The position numbers and the translations under genes were made by a program. The notes under the pieces were generated by a model. It had not been told where the DNA came from, ran no database searches, and worked only from the letters and a program-made list of their open reading frames with translations. This document shows positions 23,201-38,200 of a stretch of 64,000 bases of DNA, piece by piece. The DNA lies in contig NC_088308.1 in NCBI RefSeq assembly GCF_910592395.1, forward strand, positions 25,993,501 to 26,057,500. The letters are read 5' to 3'. The DNA comes from Lineus longissimus (lineage: Eukaryota > Nemertea > Pilidiophora > Heteronemertea > Lineidae). Positions within the stretch are counted from its first letter, which is position 1; every line of letters begins with the position of its first letter.

Positions 23201-26200
23201 CATTTAACACTGACCATAGATAAGCGCCGAGGTCAGGCTCACCCGGCTATCAGGTATCGACTATACCTCTGTTGTCAGCGTCTAATCTAATGCTGAGCAA
23301 TGAGGGGTATATGATGAGGGGGTGACATGGTGATATTGGCATGGTTATCCGACTGGAAGGGGACACCAGGAGATCTGTCAAGCGAGTCACCTTGATGTGG
23401 TGTTTATTGATGTTGACATATTGGGACAGCAACTCTGTGAGGTATTGATTCTACCATAAATCAAACCAAGACCAGGGCGTAAAACTATGCTGATTGGCGA
23501 AAACGGGTGACACTTCTAACCGCAATACCAAAAATATAATCAAAGTTTCTGAATAGGAAAACCAAAAGACTTTTGGAGATTTGCATTCTTCTGTTATACC
23601 CGGCCACCCCTATACAAGACGTTAGAAATTGGCTCGACAAGAGCAACTTTTTCACTGTCTGTAACACTTTACGATCCAATTACTGTAATCCTGTTTCAAA
23701 TGATATCGTATAAGGATCACATTTAAATGTACATGTATATTATATCATCTCTGCGGTATCCTGTTTATCCGGATGGATTAGGTAAACAGATATCCATCGG
23801 TAATGACGTATTGATCTCTTGGTTTCTATATTGCTGAAAGTATTCCGTCGTTGACATTGGCTAACTGGACAAAAAAGATATTAAACCAGCAAGGCACTGA
23901 TTTTGAAGTGATTTTCTTCCTTGTCAATATTTCAGCTTATGCCCCAGCAGAATGAACCTTGTTCTTGTAGGTTATGGGTAGACCTACAAAGAAATATGGT
24001 TCGTCGACTGAACAGATGCTTCGCATTTTCTCGATCTGTTTGAGGCAGATCGCTTATAAACTTTACTTTCCCTTGTTTTTCAGTTCTGGCGAGATGAGAA
24101 CATCCACTGGAACCCAGTTGACTATGACGGCATCCACGTCCTGGTTGTACCCTCAGTGGATGTGTGGGTGCCAGACTTCGGCTTGATCAACAGGTGAGTA
24201 GTGTCGGTATTTCACCACGGAATAGTTGGTGATATCCGATATGTGTCCGTCTGTGATGGATTATGCATCTTGGCCGTCTGCTGGAGAGTTGTATAGCCGG
24301 GTTACCAGATCGAGCATTCTCTCTAGAGAGATTAAACACCTTATACTCCGCGACATAACCCATTCCAATATCAAAGCTCATGGCTCGGCCCGCACCGACC
24401 ATTACATGAATCCTGTCACATGACACATGTAAAAAGAGTTGGTTGTAAAAAGAGATGAGCATGTTATACTCCTGTCCAGGAATTTTGATGAGAAATGCAG
24501 TGCACGCTCCCTCTTGTGCCAGTTCCTGGATCCGCCAGCCCTCTTAAACCAAGTGATGAGCATTTAGGTTGTTTCAACGTGATGAGCAGGCGGATCAATT
24601 CAAATTACATATCATCTTCCTCCAAGGTCACCTAAATCCCACACTCAAATTGTCCCTTTAAATCACGTGCACTGAGCTTTCTAAATACGATCGCGATTGC
24701 CTGTGCATGTGCACTTCCGACTTTAACTCGATTCCAAAAGAATCAACTCGAATCTCAATTCAAATCTGCCAATGCTGACGTCATTGGCGCCAAAAACTAT
24801 TTCTTTTGACCTGTTGACCTCGCTTCTAAAAACATTTTTAAGAAAGCCATTCAAACATTGAAATCAACTGCGAACGTGTTCTATTATATCACCGAGCTAT
24901 ATAAATACGATATATTGAGAAAAACCTGTAGAAATATTGAATTATACGATTATCTGGAACTATTTGCACCCAATTACTCTTCCGCCAGCGTGTCCTAGTC
25001 ACAATCATGGCGCGTAGCCTAAAGGCCAGTGAGGGATTGCCTTCAGAATGCAGAAAATCTCCGTTCTAACAGTAAAGCCCTGGTGGCTCAGCGGTTAGAG
25101 CGTTCCGCTTTTGATTCGGACGGTGGTCACGAGTTCGAACCCCGGCGAATCTATTTTTTCGTTTTTTAAAAAGTTTTCTTTCCATTTTTCACCCATGAGC
25201 GTTTATCAGGCGCTGATTCGAATTAGATTCGAACCCTGGCGAATCTATTTTTTCGTTTTAAAAAAAAGGTTTCTTTCCATTTTTCATCAATGAACGTCTA
25301 TCAGGCGCGGATCCAAGGTTGTTCACATGATACACGCCCCCTAATTTATATAGAATCTTTGAAATTGACCATTACCTTTTGGAATACTCCTGTCCAGGAA
25401 TTTTGATGAGAAATGCAGTGCACGCTCCCTCTTGTGCCAGTTCCTGGATCCGCCAGCCCTCTTAAACCAAGTGATGAGCATTTAGGTTGTTTCAACGTGA
25501 TGAGCAGGCGGATCAATTCAAATTACATATCATCTTCCTCCAAGGTCACCTAAATCCCACACTCAAATTGTCCCTTTAAATCACGTGCACTGAGCTTTCT
25601 AAATACGATCGCGATTGCCTGTGCATGTGCACTTCCGACTTTAACTCGATTCCAAGAGAATCGACTCGAATCTCAATTCAAATCTGCCAATGCTGACGTC
25701 ATTGGCGCCAAAAACTATTTCTTTTGACCTGTTGACCTCGCTTCTAAAAACATTTTTAAGAAAGCCATTCAAACATTGAAATCAACTGCGAACGTGTTCT
25801 ATTATATCACCGAGCTATATAAATACGATATATTGAGAAAAACCTGTAGAAATATTGAATTATACGATTATCTGGAACTATTTGCACCCAATTACTCTTC
25901 CGCCAGCGTGTCCTAGTCACAATCATGGCGCGTAGCCTAAAGGCCAGTGAGGGCTCGCCTTCAGAATGCAGAAAATCTCCGTGCTAACAGTAAAGCCCTG
26001 GTGGCTCAGCGGTTAGAGCGTTCCGCTTTTGATTCGGACGGTGGTCACGAGTTCGAACCCCGGCGAATCTATTTTTTCGTTTTTTAAAAAGTTTTCTTTC
26101 CATTTTTCATCCATGAGCGTTTATCAGGCGCTGATTCGAATTAGATTCGAACCCTGGCGAATCTATTTTTTCGTTTTAAAAAAAAGGTTTCTTTCCATTT

Positions 26201-29200
26201 TTCATCCATGAACGTCTATCAGGCGCGGATCCAAGGGTGTGCACCAGATGCACGCCCCCTAATTTATATAGAATCTTTGAAATTGACCATTACCTTTTGG
26301 AATACTCCTGTCCAGGAATTTTGATGAGAAATGCAGTGCACGCTCCCTCTTGTGCCAGTTCCTGGATCCGCCAGCCCTCTTAAACCAAGTGATGAGCATT
26401 TAGGTTGTTTCAACGTGATGAGCAGGCGGATCAATTCAAATTACATATCATCTTCCTCCAAGGTCACCTAAATCCCACACTCAAATTGTCCCTTTAAATC
26501 ACGTGCACTGAGCTTTCTAAATACGATCGCGATTGCCTGTGCATGTGCACTTCCGACTTTAACTCGATTCCAAGAGAATCGACTCGAATCTCAATTCAAA
26601 TCTGCCAATGCTGACGTCATTGGCGCCAAAAACTATTTCTTTTGACCTGTTGACCTCGCTTCTAAAAACATTTTTAAGAAAGCCATTCAAACATTGAAAT
26701 CAACTGCGAACGTGTTCTATTATATCACCGAGCTATATAAATACGATATATTGAGAAAAACCTGTAGAAATATTGAATTATACGATTATCTGGAACTATT
26801 TGCACCCAATTACTCTTCCGCCAGCGTGTCCTAGTCACAATCATGGCGCGTAGCCTAAAGGCCAGTGAGGGCTCGCCTTCAGAATGCAGAAAATCTCCGT
26901 TCTAACAGTAAAGCCCTGGTGGCTCAGCGGTTAGAGCGTTCCGCTTTTGATTCGGACGGTGGTCACGAGTTCGAACCCCGGCGAATCTATTTTTTCGTTT
27001 TTTAAAAAGTTTTCTTTCCATTTTTCACCCATGAGCGTTTATCAGGCGCTGATTCGAATTAGATTCGAACCCTGGCGAATCTATTTTTTCGTTTTAAAAA
27101 AAAAGGTTTCTTTCCATTTTTCATCCATGAACGTCTATCAGGCGCGGATCCAAGGTTGTTCACATGATGCACGCCCCCTAATTTATATAGAATCTTTGAA
27201 ATTGACCATTACCTTTTGGAATACTCCTGTCCAGGAATTTTGATGAGAAATGCAGTGCACGCTCCCTCTTGTGCCAGTTCCTGGATCCGCCAGCCCTCTT
27301 AAACCAAGTGATGAGCATTTAGGTTGTTTCAACGTGATGAGCAGGCGGATCAATTCAAATTACATATCATCTTCCTCCAAGGTCACCTAAATCCCACACT
27401 CAAATTGTCCCTTTAAATCACGTGCACTGAGCTTTCTAAATACGATCGCGATTGCCTGTGCATGTGCACTTCCGACTTTAACTCGATTCCAAGAGAATCG
27501 ACTCGAATCTCAATTCAAATCTGCCAATGCTGACGTCATTGGCGCCAAAAACTATTTCTTTTGACCTGTTGACCTCGCTTCTAAAAACATTTTTAAGAAA
27601 GCCATTCAAACATTGAAATCAACTGCGAACGTGTTCTATTATATCACCGAGCTATATAAATACGATATATTGAGAAAAACCTGTAGAAATATTGAATTAT
27701 ACGATTATCTGGAACTATTTGCACCCAATTACTCTTCCGCCAGCGTGTCCAAGTCACAATCATGGCGCGTAGCCTAAAGGCCAGTGAGGGCTCGCCTTCA
27801 GAATGCAGAAAATCTCCGTGCTAACAGTAAAGCCCTGGTGGCTCAGCGGTTAGAGCGTTCCGCTTTTGATTCGGACGGTGGTCACGAGTTCGAACCCCGG
27901 CGAATCTATTTTTTCGTTTTTTAAAAAGTTTTCTTTCCATTTTTCATCCATGAGCGTTTATCAGGCGCTGATTCGAATTAGATTCGAACCCTGGCGAATC
28001 TATTTTTTCGTTTTAAAAAAAAAGGTTTCTTTCCATTTTTCATCCATGAACGTCTATCAGGCGCGGATCCAAGGGTGTGCACCAGATGCACGCCCCCTAA
28101 TTTATATAGAATCTTTGAAATTGACCATTACCTTTTGGAATACTCCTGTCCAGGAATTTTGATGAGAAATGCAGTGCACGCTCCCTCTTGTGCCAGTTCC
28201 TGGATCCGCCAGCCCTCTTAAACCAAGTGATGAGCATTTAGGTTGTTTCAACGTGATGAGCAGGCGGATCAATTCAAATTACATATCATCTTCCTCCAAG
28301 GTCACCTAAATCCCACACTCAAATTGTCCCTTTAAATCACGTGCACTGAGCTTTCTAAATACGATCGCGATTGCCTGTGCATGTGCACTTCCGACTTTAA
28401 CTCGATTCCAAGAGAATCGACTCGAATCTCAATTCAAATCTGCCAATGCTGACGTCATTGGCGCCAAAAACTATTTCTTTTGACCTGTTGACCTCGCTTC
28501 TAAAAACATTTTTAAGAAAGCCATTCAAACATTGAAATCAACTGCGAACGTGTTCTATTATATCACCGAGCTATATAAATACGATATATTGAGAAAAACC
28601 TGTAGAAATATTGAATTATACGATTATCTGGAACTATTTGCACCCAATTACTCTTCCGCCAGCGTGTCCTAGTCACAATCATGGCGCGTAGCCTAAAGGC
28701 CAGTGAGGGCTCGCCTTCAGAATGCAGAAAATCTCCGTTCTAACAGTAAAGCCCTGGTGGCTCAGCGGTTAGAGCGTTCCGCTTTTGATTCGGACGGTGG
28801 TCACGAGTTCGAACCCCGGCGAATCTATTTTTTCGTTTTTTAAAAAGTTTTCTTTCCATTTTTCATCCATGAGCGTTTATCAGGCGCTGATTCGAATTAG
28901 ATTCGAACCCTGGCGAATCTATTTTTTCGTTTTAAAAAAAAAGGTTTCTTTCCATTTTTCATCCATGAACGTCTATCAGGCGCGGATCCAAGGTTGTTCA
29001 CATGATGCACGCCCCCTAATTTATATAGAATCTTTGAAATTGACCATTACCTTTTGGAATACTCCTGTCCAGGAATTTTGATGAGAAATGCAGTGCACGC
29101 TCCCTCTTGTGCCAGTTCCTGGATCCGCCAGCCCTCTTAAACCAAGTGATGAGCATTTAGGTTGTTTCAACGTGATGAGCAGGCGGATCAATTCAAATTA

Positions 29201-32200
29201 CATATCATCTTCCTCCAAGGTCACCTAAATCCCACACTCAAATTGTCCCTTTAAATCACGTGCACTGAGCTTTCTAAATACGATCGCGATTGCCTGTGCA
29301 TGTGCACTTCCGACTTTAACTCGATTCCAAGAGAATCGACTCGAATCTCAATTCAAATCTGCCAATGCTGACGTCATTGGCGCCAAAAACTATTTCTTTT
29401 GACCTGTTGACCTCGCTTCTAAAAACATTTTTAAGAAAGCCATTCAAACATTGAAATCAACTGCGAACGTGTTCTATTATATCACCGAGCTATATAAATA
29501 CGATATATTGAGAAAAACCTGTAGAAATATTGAATTATACGATTATCTGGAACTATTTGCACCCAATTACTCTTCCGCCAGCGTGTCCTAGTCACAATCA
29601 TGGCGCGTAGCCTAAAGGCCAGTGAGGGCTCGCCTTCAGAATGCAGAAAATCTCCGTTCTAACAGTAAAGCCCTGGTGGCTCAGCGGTTAGAGCGTTCCG
29701 CTTTTGATTCGGACGGTGGTCACGAGTTCGAACCCCGGCGAATCTATTTTTTCGTTTTTTAAAAAGTTTTCTTTCCATTTTTCATCCATGAGCGTTTATC
29801 AGGCGCTGATTCGAATTAGATTCGAACCCTGGCGAATCTATTTTTTCGTTTTTAAAAAAAAGGTTTCTTTCCATTTTTCATCCATGAACGTCTATCAGGC
29901 GCGGATCCAAGGGTGTGCACCAGATGCACGCCCCCTAATTTATATAGAATCTTTGAAATTGACCATTACCTTTTGGAATACTCCTGTCCAGGAATTTTGA
30001 TGAGAAATGCAGTGCACGCTCCCTCTTGTGCCAGTTCCTGGATCCGCCAGCCCTCTTAAACCAAGTGATGAGCATTTAGGTTGTTTCAACGTGATGAGCA
30101 GGCGGATCAATTCAAATTACATATCATCTTCCTCCAAGGTCACCTAAATCCCACACTCAAATTGTCCCTTTAAATCACGTGCACTGAGCTTTCTAAATAC
30201 GATCGCGATTGCCTGTGCATGTGCACTTCCGACTTTAACTCGATTCCAAGAGAATCGACTCGAATCTCAATTCAAATCTGCCAATGCTGACGTCATTGGC
30301 GCCAAAAACTATTTCTTTTGACCTGTTGACCTCGCTTCTAAAAACATTTTTAAGAAAGCCATTCAAACATTGAAATCAACTGCGAACGTGTTCTATTATA
30401 TCACCGAGCTATATAAATACGATATATTGAGAAAAACCTGTAGAAATATTGAATTATACGATTATCTGGAACTATTTGCACCCAATTACTCTTCCGCCAG
30501 CGTGTCCTAGTCACAATCATGGCGCGTAGCCTAAAGGCCAGTGAGGGCTCGCCTTCAGAATGCAGAAAATCTCCGTTCTAACAGTAAAGCCCTGGTGGCT
30601 CAGCGGTTAGAGCGTTCCGCTTTTGATTCGGACGGTGGTCACGAGTTCGAACCCCGGCGAATCTATTTTTTCGTTTTTTAAAAAGTTTTCTTTCCATTTT
30701 TCATCCATGAGCGTTTATCAGGCGCTGATTCGAATTAGATTCGAACCCTGGCGAATCTATTTTTTCGTTTTAAAAAAAAAGGTTTCTTTCCATTTTTCAT
30801 CCATGAACGTCTATCAGGCGCGGATCCAAGGTTGTTCACATGATGCACGCCCCCTAATTTATATAGAATCTTTGAAATTGACCATTACCTTTTGGAATAC
30901 TCCTGTCCAGGAATTTTGATGAGAAATGCAGTGCACGCTCCCTCTTGTGCCAGTTCCTGGATCCGCCAGCCCTCTTAAACCAAGTGATGAGCATTTAGGT
31001 TGTTTCAACGTGATGAGCAGGCGGATCAATTCAAATTACATATCATCTTCCTCCAAGGTCACCTAAATCCCACACTCAAATTGTCCCTTTAAATCACGTG
31101 CACTGAGCTTTCTAAATACGATCGCGATTGCCTGTGCATGTGCACTTCCGACTTTAACTCGATTCCAAGAGAATCGACTCGAATCTCAATTCAAATCTGC
31201 CAATGCTGACGTCATTGGCGCCAAAAACTATTTCTTTTGACCTGTTGACCTCGCTTCTAAAAACATTTTTAAGAAAGCCATTCAAACATTGAAATCAACT
31301 GCGAACGTGTTCTATTATATCACCGAGCTATATAAATACGATATATTGAGAAAAACCTGTAGAAATATTGAATTATACGATTATCTGGAACTATTTGCAC
31401 CCAATTACTCTTCCGCCAGCGTGTCCTAGTCACAATCATGGCGCGTAGCCTAAAGGCCAGTGAGGGCTCGCCTTCAGAATGCAGAAAATCTCCGTTCTAA
31501 CAGTAAACCCCTGGTGGCTCAGCGGTTAGAGCGTTCCGCTTTTGATTCGGACGGTGGTCACGAGTTCGAACCCCGGCGAATCTATTTTTTCGTTTTTTAA
31601 AAAGTTTTCTTTCCATTTTTCATCCATGAGCGTTTATCAGGCGCTGATTCGAATTAGATTCGAACCCTGGCGAATCTATTTTTTCGTTTTTAAAAAAAAG
31701 GTTTCTTTCCATTTTTCATCCATGAACGTCTATCAGGCGCGGATCCAAGGGTGTGCACCAGATGCACGCCCCCTAATTTATATAGAATCTTTGAAATTGA
31801 CCATTACCTTTTGGAATACTCCTGTCCAGGAATTTTGATGAGAAATGCAGTGCACGCTCCCTCTTGTGCCAGTTCCTGGATCCGCCAGCCCTCTTAAACC
31901 AAGTGATGAGCATTTAGGTTGTTTCAACGTGATGAGCAGGCGGATCAATTCAAATTACATATCATCTTCCTCCAAGGTCACCTAAATCCCACACTCAAAT
32001 TGTCCCTTTAAATCACGTGCACTGAGCTTTCTAAATACGATCGCGATTGCCTGTGCATGTGCACTTCCGACTTTAACTCGATTCCAAAAGAATCAACTCG
32101 AATCTCAATTCAAATCTGCCAATGCTGACGTCATTGGCGCCAAAAACTATTTCTTTTGACCTGTTGACCTCGCTTCTAAAAACATTTTTAAGAAAGCCAT

Positions 32201-35200
32201 TCAAACATTGAAATCAACTGCGAACGTGTTCTATTATATCACCGAGCTATATAAATACGATATATTGAGAAAAACCTGTAGAAATATTGAATTATACGAT
32301 TATCTGGAACTATTTGCACCCAATTACTCTTCCGCCAGCGTGTCCTAGTCACAATCATGGCGCGTAGCCTAAAGGCCAGTGAGGGATTGCCTTCAGAATG
32401 CAGAAAATCTCCGTTCTAACAGTAAAGCCCTGGTGGCTCAGCGGTTAGAGCGTTCCGCTTTTGATTCGGACGGTGGTCACGAGTTCGAACCCCGGCGAAT
32501 CTATTTTTTCGTTTTTTAAAAAGTTTTCTTTCCATTTTTCACCCATGAGCGTTTATCAGGCGCTGATTCGAATTAGATTCGAACCCTGGCGAATCTATTT
32601 TTTCGTTTTAAAAAAAAGGTTTCTTTCCATTTTTCATCAATGAACGTCTATCAGGCGCGGATCCAAGGTTGTTCACATGATACACGCCCCCTAATTTATA
32701 TAGAATCTTTGAAATTGACCATTACCTTTTGGAATACTCCTGTCCAGGAATTTTGATGAGAAATGCAGTGCACGCTCCCTCTTGTGCCAGTTCCTGGATC
32801 CGCCAGCCCTCTTAAACCAAGTGATGAGCATTTAGGTTGTTTCAACGTGATGAGCAGGCGGATCAATTCAAATTACATATCATCTTCCTCCAAGGTCACC
32901 TAAATCCCACACTCAAATTGTCCCTTTAAATCACGTGCACTGAGCTTTCTAAATACGATCGCGATTGCCTGTGCATGTGCACTTCCGACTTTAACTCGAT
33001 TCCAAGAGAATCGACTCGAATCTCAATTCAAATCTGCCAATGCTGACGTCATTGGCGCCAAAAACTATTTCTTTTGACCTGTTGACCTCGCTTCTAAAAA
33101 CATTTTTAAGAAAGCCATTCAAACATTGAAATCAACTGCGAACGTGTTCTATTATATCACCGAGCTATATAAATACGATATATTGAGAAAAACCTGTAGA
33201 AATATTGAATTATACGATTATCTGGAACTATTTGCACCCAATTACTCTTCCGCCAGCGTGTCCTAGTCACAATCATGGCGCGTAGCCTAAAGGCCAGTGA
33301 GGGATTGCCTTCAGAATGCAGAAAATCTCCGTTCTAACAGTAAAGCCCTGGTGGCTCAGCGGTTAGAGCGTTCCGCTTTTGATTCGGACGGTGGTCACGA
33401 GTTCGAACCCCGGCGAATCTATTTTTTCGTTTTTTAAAAAGTTTTCTTTCCATTTTTCACCCGTGAGCGTTTATCAGGCGCTGATTCGAATTAGATTCGA
33501 ACCCTGGCGAATCTATTTTTTCGTTTTAAAAAAAAGGTTTCTTTCCATTTTTCATCAATGAACGTCTATCAGGCGCGGATCCAAGGTTGTTCACATGATG
33601 CACGCCCCCTAATTTATATAGAATCTTTGAAATTGACCATTACCTTTTGGAATACTCCTGTCCAGGAATTTTGATGAGAAATGCAGTGCACGCTCCCTCT
33701 TGTGCCAGTTCCTGGATCCGCCAGCCCTCTTAAACCAAGTGATGAGCATTTAGGTTGTTTCAACGTGATGAGCAGGCGGATCAATTCAAATTACATATCA
33801 TCTTCCTCCAAGGTCACCTAAATCCCACACTCAAATTGTCCCTTTAAATCACGTGCACTGAGCTTTCTAAATACGATCGCGATTGCCTGTGCATGTGCAC
33901 TTCCGACTTTAACTCGATTCCAAGAGAATCGACTCGAATCTCAATTCAAATCTGCCAATGCTGACGTCATTGGCGCCAAAAACTATTTCTTTTGACCTGT
34001 TGACCTCGCTTCTAAAAACATTTTTAAGAAAGCCATTCAAACATTGAAATCAACTGCGAACGTGTTCTATTATATCACCGAGCTATATAAATACGATATA
34101 TTGAGAAAAACCTGTAGAAATATTGAATTATACGATTATCTGGAACTATTTGCACCCAATTACTCTTCCGCCAGCGTGTCCTAGTCACAATCATGGCGCG
34201 TAGCCTAAAGGCCAGTGAGGGCTCGCCTTCAGAATGCAGAAAATCTCCGTGCTAACAGTAAAGCCCTGGTGGCTCAGCGGTTAGAGCGTTCCGCTTTTGA
34301 TTCGGACGGTGGTCACGAGTTCGAACCCCGGCGAATCTATTTTTTCGTTTTTTAAAAAGTTTTCTTTCCATTTTTCATCCATGAGCGTTTATCAGGCGCT
34401 GATTCGAATTAGATTCGAACCCTGGCGAATCTATTTTTTCGTTTTAAAAAAAAAGGTTTCTTTCCATTTTTCATCCATGAACGTCTATCAGGCGCGGATC
34501 CAAGGGTGTGCACCAGATGCACGCCCCCTAATTTATATAGAATCTTTGAAATTGACCATTACCTTTTGGAATACTCCTGTCCAGGAATTTTGATGAGAAA
34601 TGCAGTGCACGCTCCCTCTTGTGCCAGTTCCTGGATCCGCCAGCCCTCTTAAACCAAGTGATGAGCATTTAGGTTGTTTCAACGTGATGAGCAGGCGGAT
34701 CAATTCAAATTACATATCATCTTCCTCCAAGGTCACCTAAATCCCACACTCAAATTGTCCCTTTAAATCACGTGCACTGAGCTTTCTAAATACGATCGCG
34801 ATTGCCTGTGCATGTGCACTTCCGACTTTAACTCGATTCCAAGAGAATCGACTCGAATCTCAATTCAAATCTGCCAATGCTGACGTCATTGGCGCCAAAA
34901 ACTATTTCTTTTGACCTGTTGACCTCGCTTCTAAAAACATTTTTAAGAAAGCCATTCAAACATTGAAATCAACTGCGAACGTGTTCTATTATATCACCGA
35001 GCTATATAAATACGATATATTGAGAAAAACCTGTAGAAATATTGAATTATACGATTATCTGGAACTATTTGCACCCAATTACTCTTCCGCCAGCGTGTCC
35101 TAGTCACAATCATGGCGCGTAGCCTAAAGGCCAGTGAGGGCTCGCCTTCAGAATGCAGAAAATCTCCGTTCTAACAGTAAAGCCCTGGTGGCTCAGCGGT

Positions 35201-38200
35201 TAGAGCGTTCCGCTTTTGATTCGGACGGTGGTCACGAGTTCGAACCCCGGCGAATCTATTTTTTCGTTTTTTAAAAAGTTTTCTTTCCATTTTTCATCCA
35301 TGAGCGTTTATCAGGCGCTGATTCGAATTAGATTCGAACCCTGGCGAATCTATTTTTTCGTTTTAAAAAAAAAGGTTTCTTTCCATTTTTCATCCATGAA
35401 CGTCTATCAGGCGCGGATCCAAGGTTGTTCACATGATGCACGCCCCCTAATTTATATAGAATCTTTGAAATTGACCATTACCTTTTGGAATACTCCTGTC
35501 CAGGAATTTTGATGAGAAATGCAGTGCACGCTCCCTCTTGTGCCAGTTCCTGGATCCGCCAGCCCTCTTAAACCAAGTGATGAGCATTTAGGTTGTTTCA
35601 ACGTGATGAGCAGGCGGATCAATTCAAATTACATATCATCTTCCTCCAAGGTCACCTAAATCCCACACTCAAATTGTCCCTTTAAATCACGTGCACTGAG
35701 CTTTCTAAATACGATCGCGATTGCCTGTGCATGTGCACTTCCGACTTTAACTCGATTCCAAGAGAATCGACTCGAATCTCAATTCAAATCTGCCAATGCT
35801 GACGTCATTGGCGCCAAAAACTATTTCTTTTGACCTGTTGACCTCGCTTCTAAAAACATTTTTAAGAAAGCCATTCAAACATTGAAATCAACTGCGAACG
35901 TGTTCTATTATATCACCGAGCTATATAAATACGATATATTGAGAAAAACCTGTAGAAATATTGAATTATACGATTATCTGGAACTATTTGCACCCAATTA
36001 CTCTTCCGCCAGCGTGTCCTAGTCACAATCATGGCGCGTAGCCTAAAGGCCAGTGAGGGCTCGCCTTCAGAATGCAGAAAATCTCCGTTCTAACAGTAAA
36101 GCCCTGGTGGCTCAGCGGTTAGAGCGTTCCGCTTTTGATTCGGACGGTGGTCACGAGTTCGAACCCCGGCGAATCTATTTTTTCGTTTTTTAAAAAGTTT
36201 TCTTTCCATTTTTCATCCATGAGCGTTTATCAGGCGCTGATTCGAATTAGATTCGAACCCTGGCGAATCTATTTTTTCGTTTTTAAAAAAAGGTTTCTTT
36301 CCATTTTTCATCCATGAACGTCTATCAGGCGCGGATCCAAGGGTGTGCACCAGATGCACGCCCCCTAATTTATATAGAATCTTTGAAATTGACCATTACC
36401 TTTTGGAATACTCCTGTCCAGGAATTTTGATGAGAAATGCAGTGCACGCTCCCTCTTGTGCCAGTTCCTGGATCCGCCAGCCCTCTTAAACCAAGTGATG
36501 AGCATTTAGGTTGTTTCAACGTGATGAGCAGGCGGATCAATTCAAATTACATATCATCTTCCTCCAAGGTCACCTAAATCCCACACTCAAATTGTCCCTT
36601 TAAATCACGTGCACTGAGCTTTCTAAATACGATCGCGATTGCCTGTGCATGTGCACTTCCGACTTTAACTCGATTCCAAGAGAATCGACTCGAATCTCAA
36701 TTCAAATCTGCCAATGCTGACGTCATTGGCGCCAAAAACTATTTCTTTTGACCTGTTGACCTCGCTTCTAAAAACATTTTTAAGAAAGCCATTCAAACAT
36801 TGAAATCAACTGCGAACGTGTTCTATTATATCACCGAGCTATATAAATACGATATATTGAGAAAAACCTGTAGAAATATTGAATTATACGATTATCTGGA
36901 ACTATTTGCACCCAATTACTCTTCCGCCAGCGTGTCCTAGTCACAATCATGGCGCGTAGCCTAAAGGCCAGTGAGGGCTCGCCTTCAGAATGCAGAAAAT
37001 CTCCGTTCTAACAGTAAAGCCCTGGTGGCTCAGCGGTTAGAGCGTTCCGCTTTTGATTCGGACGGTGGTCACGAGTTCGAACCCCGGCGAATCTATTTTT
37101 TCGTTTTTTAAAAAGTTTTCTTTCCATTTTTCATCCATGAGCGTTTATCAGGCGCTGATTCGAATTAGATTCGAACCCTGGCGAATCTATTTTTTCGTTT
37201 TAAAAAAAAAGGTTTCTTTCCATTTTTCATCCATGAACGTCTATCAGGCGCGGATCCAAGGTTGTTCACATGATGCACGCCCCCTAATTTATATAGAATC
37301 TTTGAAATTGACCATTACCTTTTGGAATACTCCTGTCCAGGAATTTTGATGAGAAATGCAGTGCACGCTCCCTCTTGTGCCAGTTCCTGGATCCGCCAGC
37401 CCTCTTAAACCAAGTGATGAGCATTTAGGTTGTTTCAACGTGATGAGCAGGCGGATCAATTCAAATTACATATCATCTTCCTCCAAGGTCACCTAAATCC
37501 CACACTCAAATTGTCCCTTTAAATCACGTGCACTGAGCTTTCTAAATACGATCGCGATTGCCTGTGCATGTGCACTTCCGACTTTAACTCGATTCCAAAA
37601 GAATCAACTCGAATCTCAATTCAAATCTGCCAATGCTGACGTCATTGGCGCCAAAAACTATTTCTTTTGACCTGTTGACCTCGCTTCTAAAAACATTTTT
37701 AAGAAAGCCATTCAAACATTGAAATCAACTGCGAACGTGTTCTATTATATCACCGAGCTATATAAATACGATATATTGAGAAAAACCTGTAGAAATATTG
37801 AATTATACGATTATCTGGAACTATTTGCACCCAATTACTCTTCCGCCAGCGTGTCCTAGTCACAATCATGGCGCGTAGCCTAAAGGCCAGTGAGGGATTG
37901 CCTTCAGAATGCAGAAAATCTCCGTTCTAACAGTAAAGCCCTGGTGGCTCAGCGGTTAGAGCGTTCCGCTTTTGATTCGGACGGTGGTCACGAGTTCGAA
38001 CCCCGGCGAATCTATTTTTTCGTTTTTTAAAAAGTTTTCTTTCCATTTTTCACCCATGAGCGTTTATCAGGCGCTGATTCGAATTAGATTCGAACCCTGG
38101 CGAATCTATTTTTTCGTTTTAAAAAAAAGGTTTCTTTCCATTTTTCATCAATGAACGTCTATCAGGCGCGGATCCAAGGTTGTTCACATGATACACGCCC

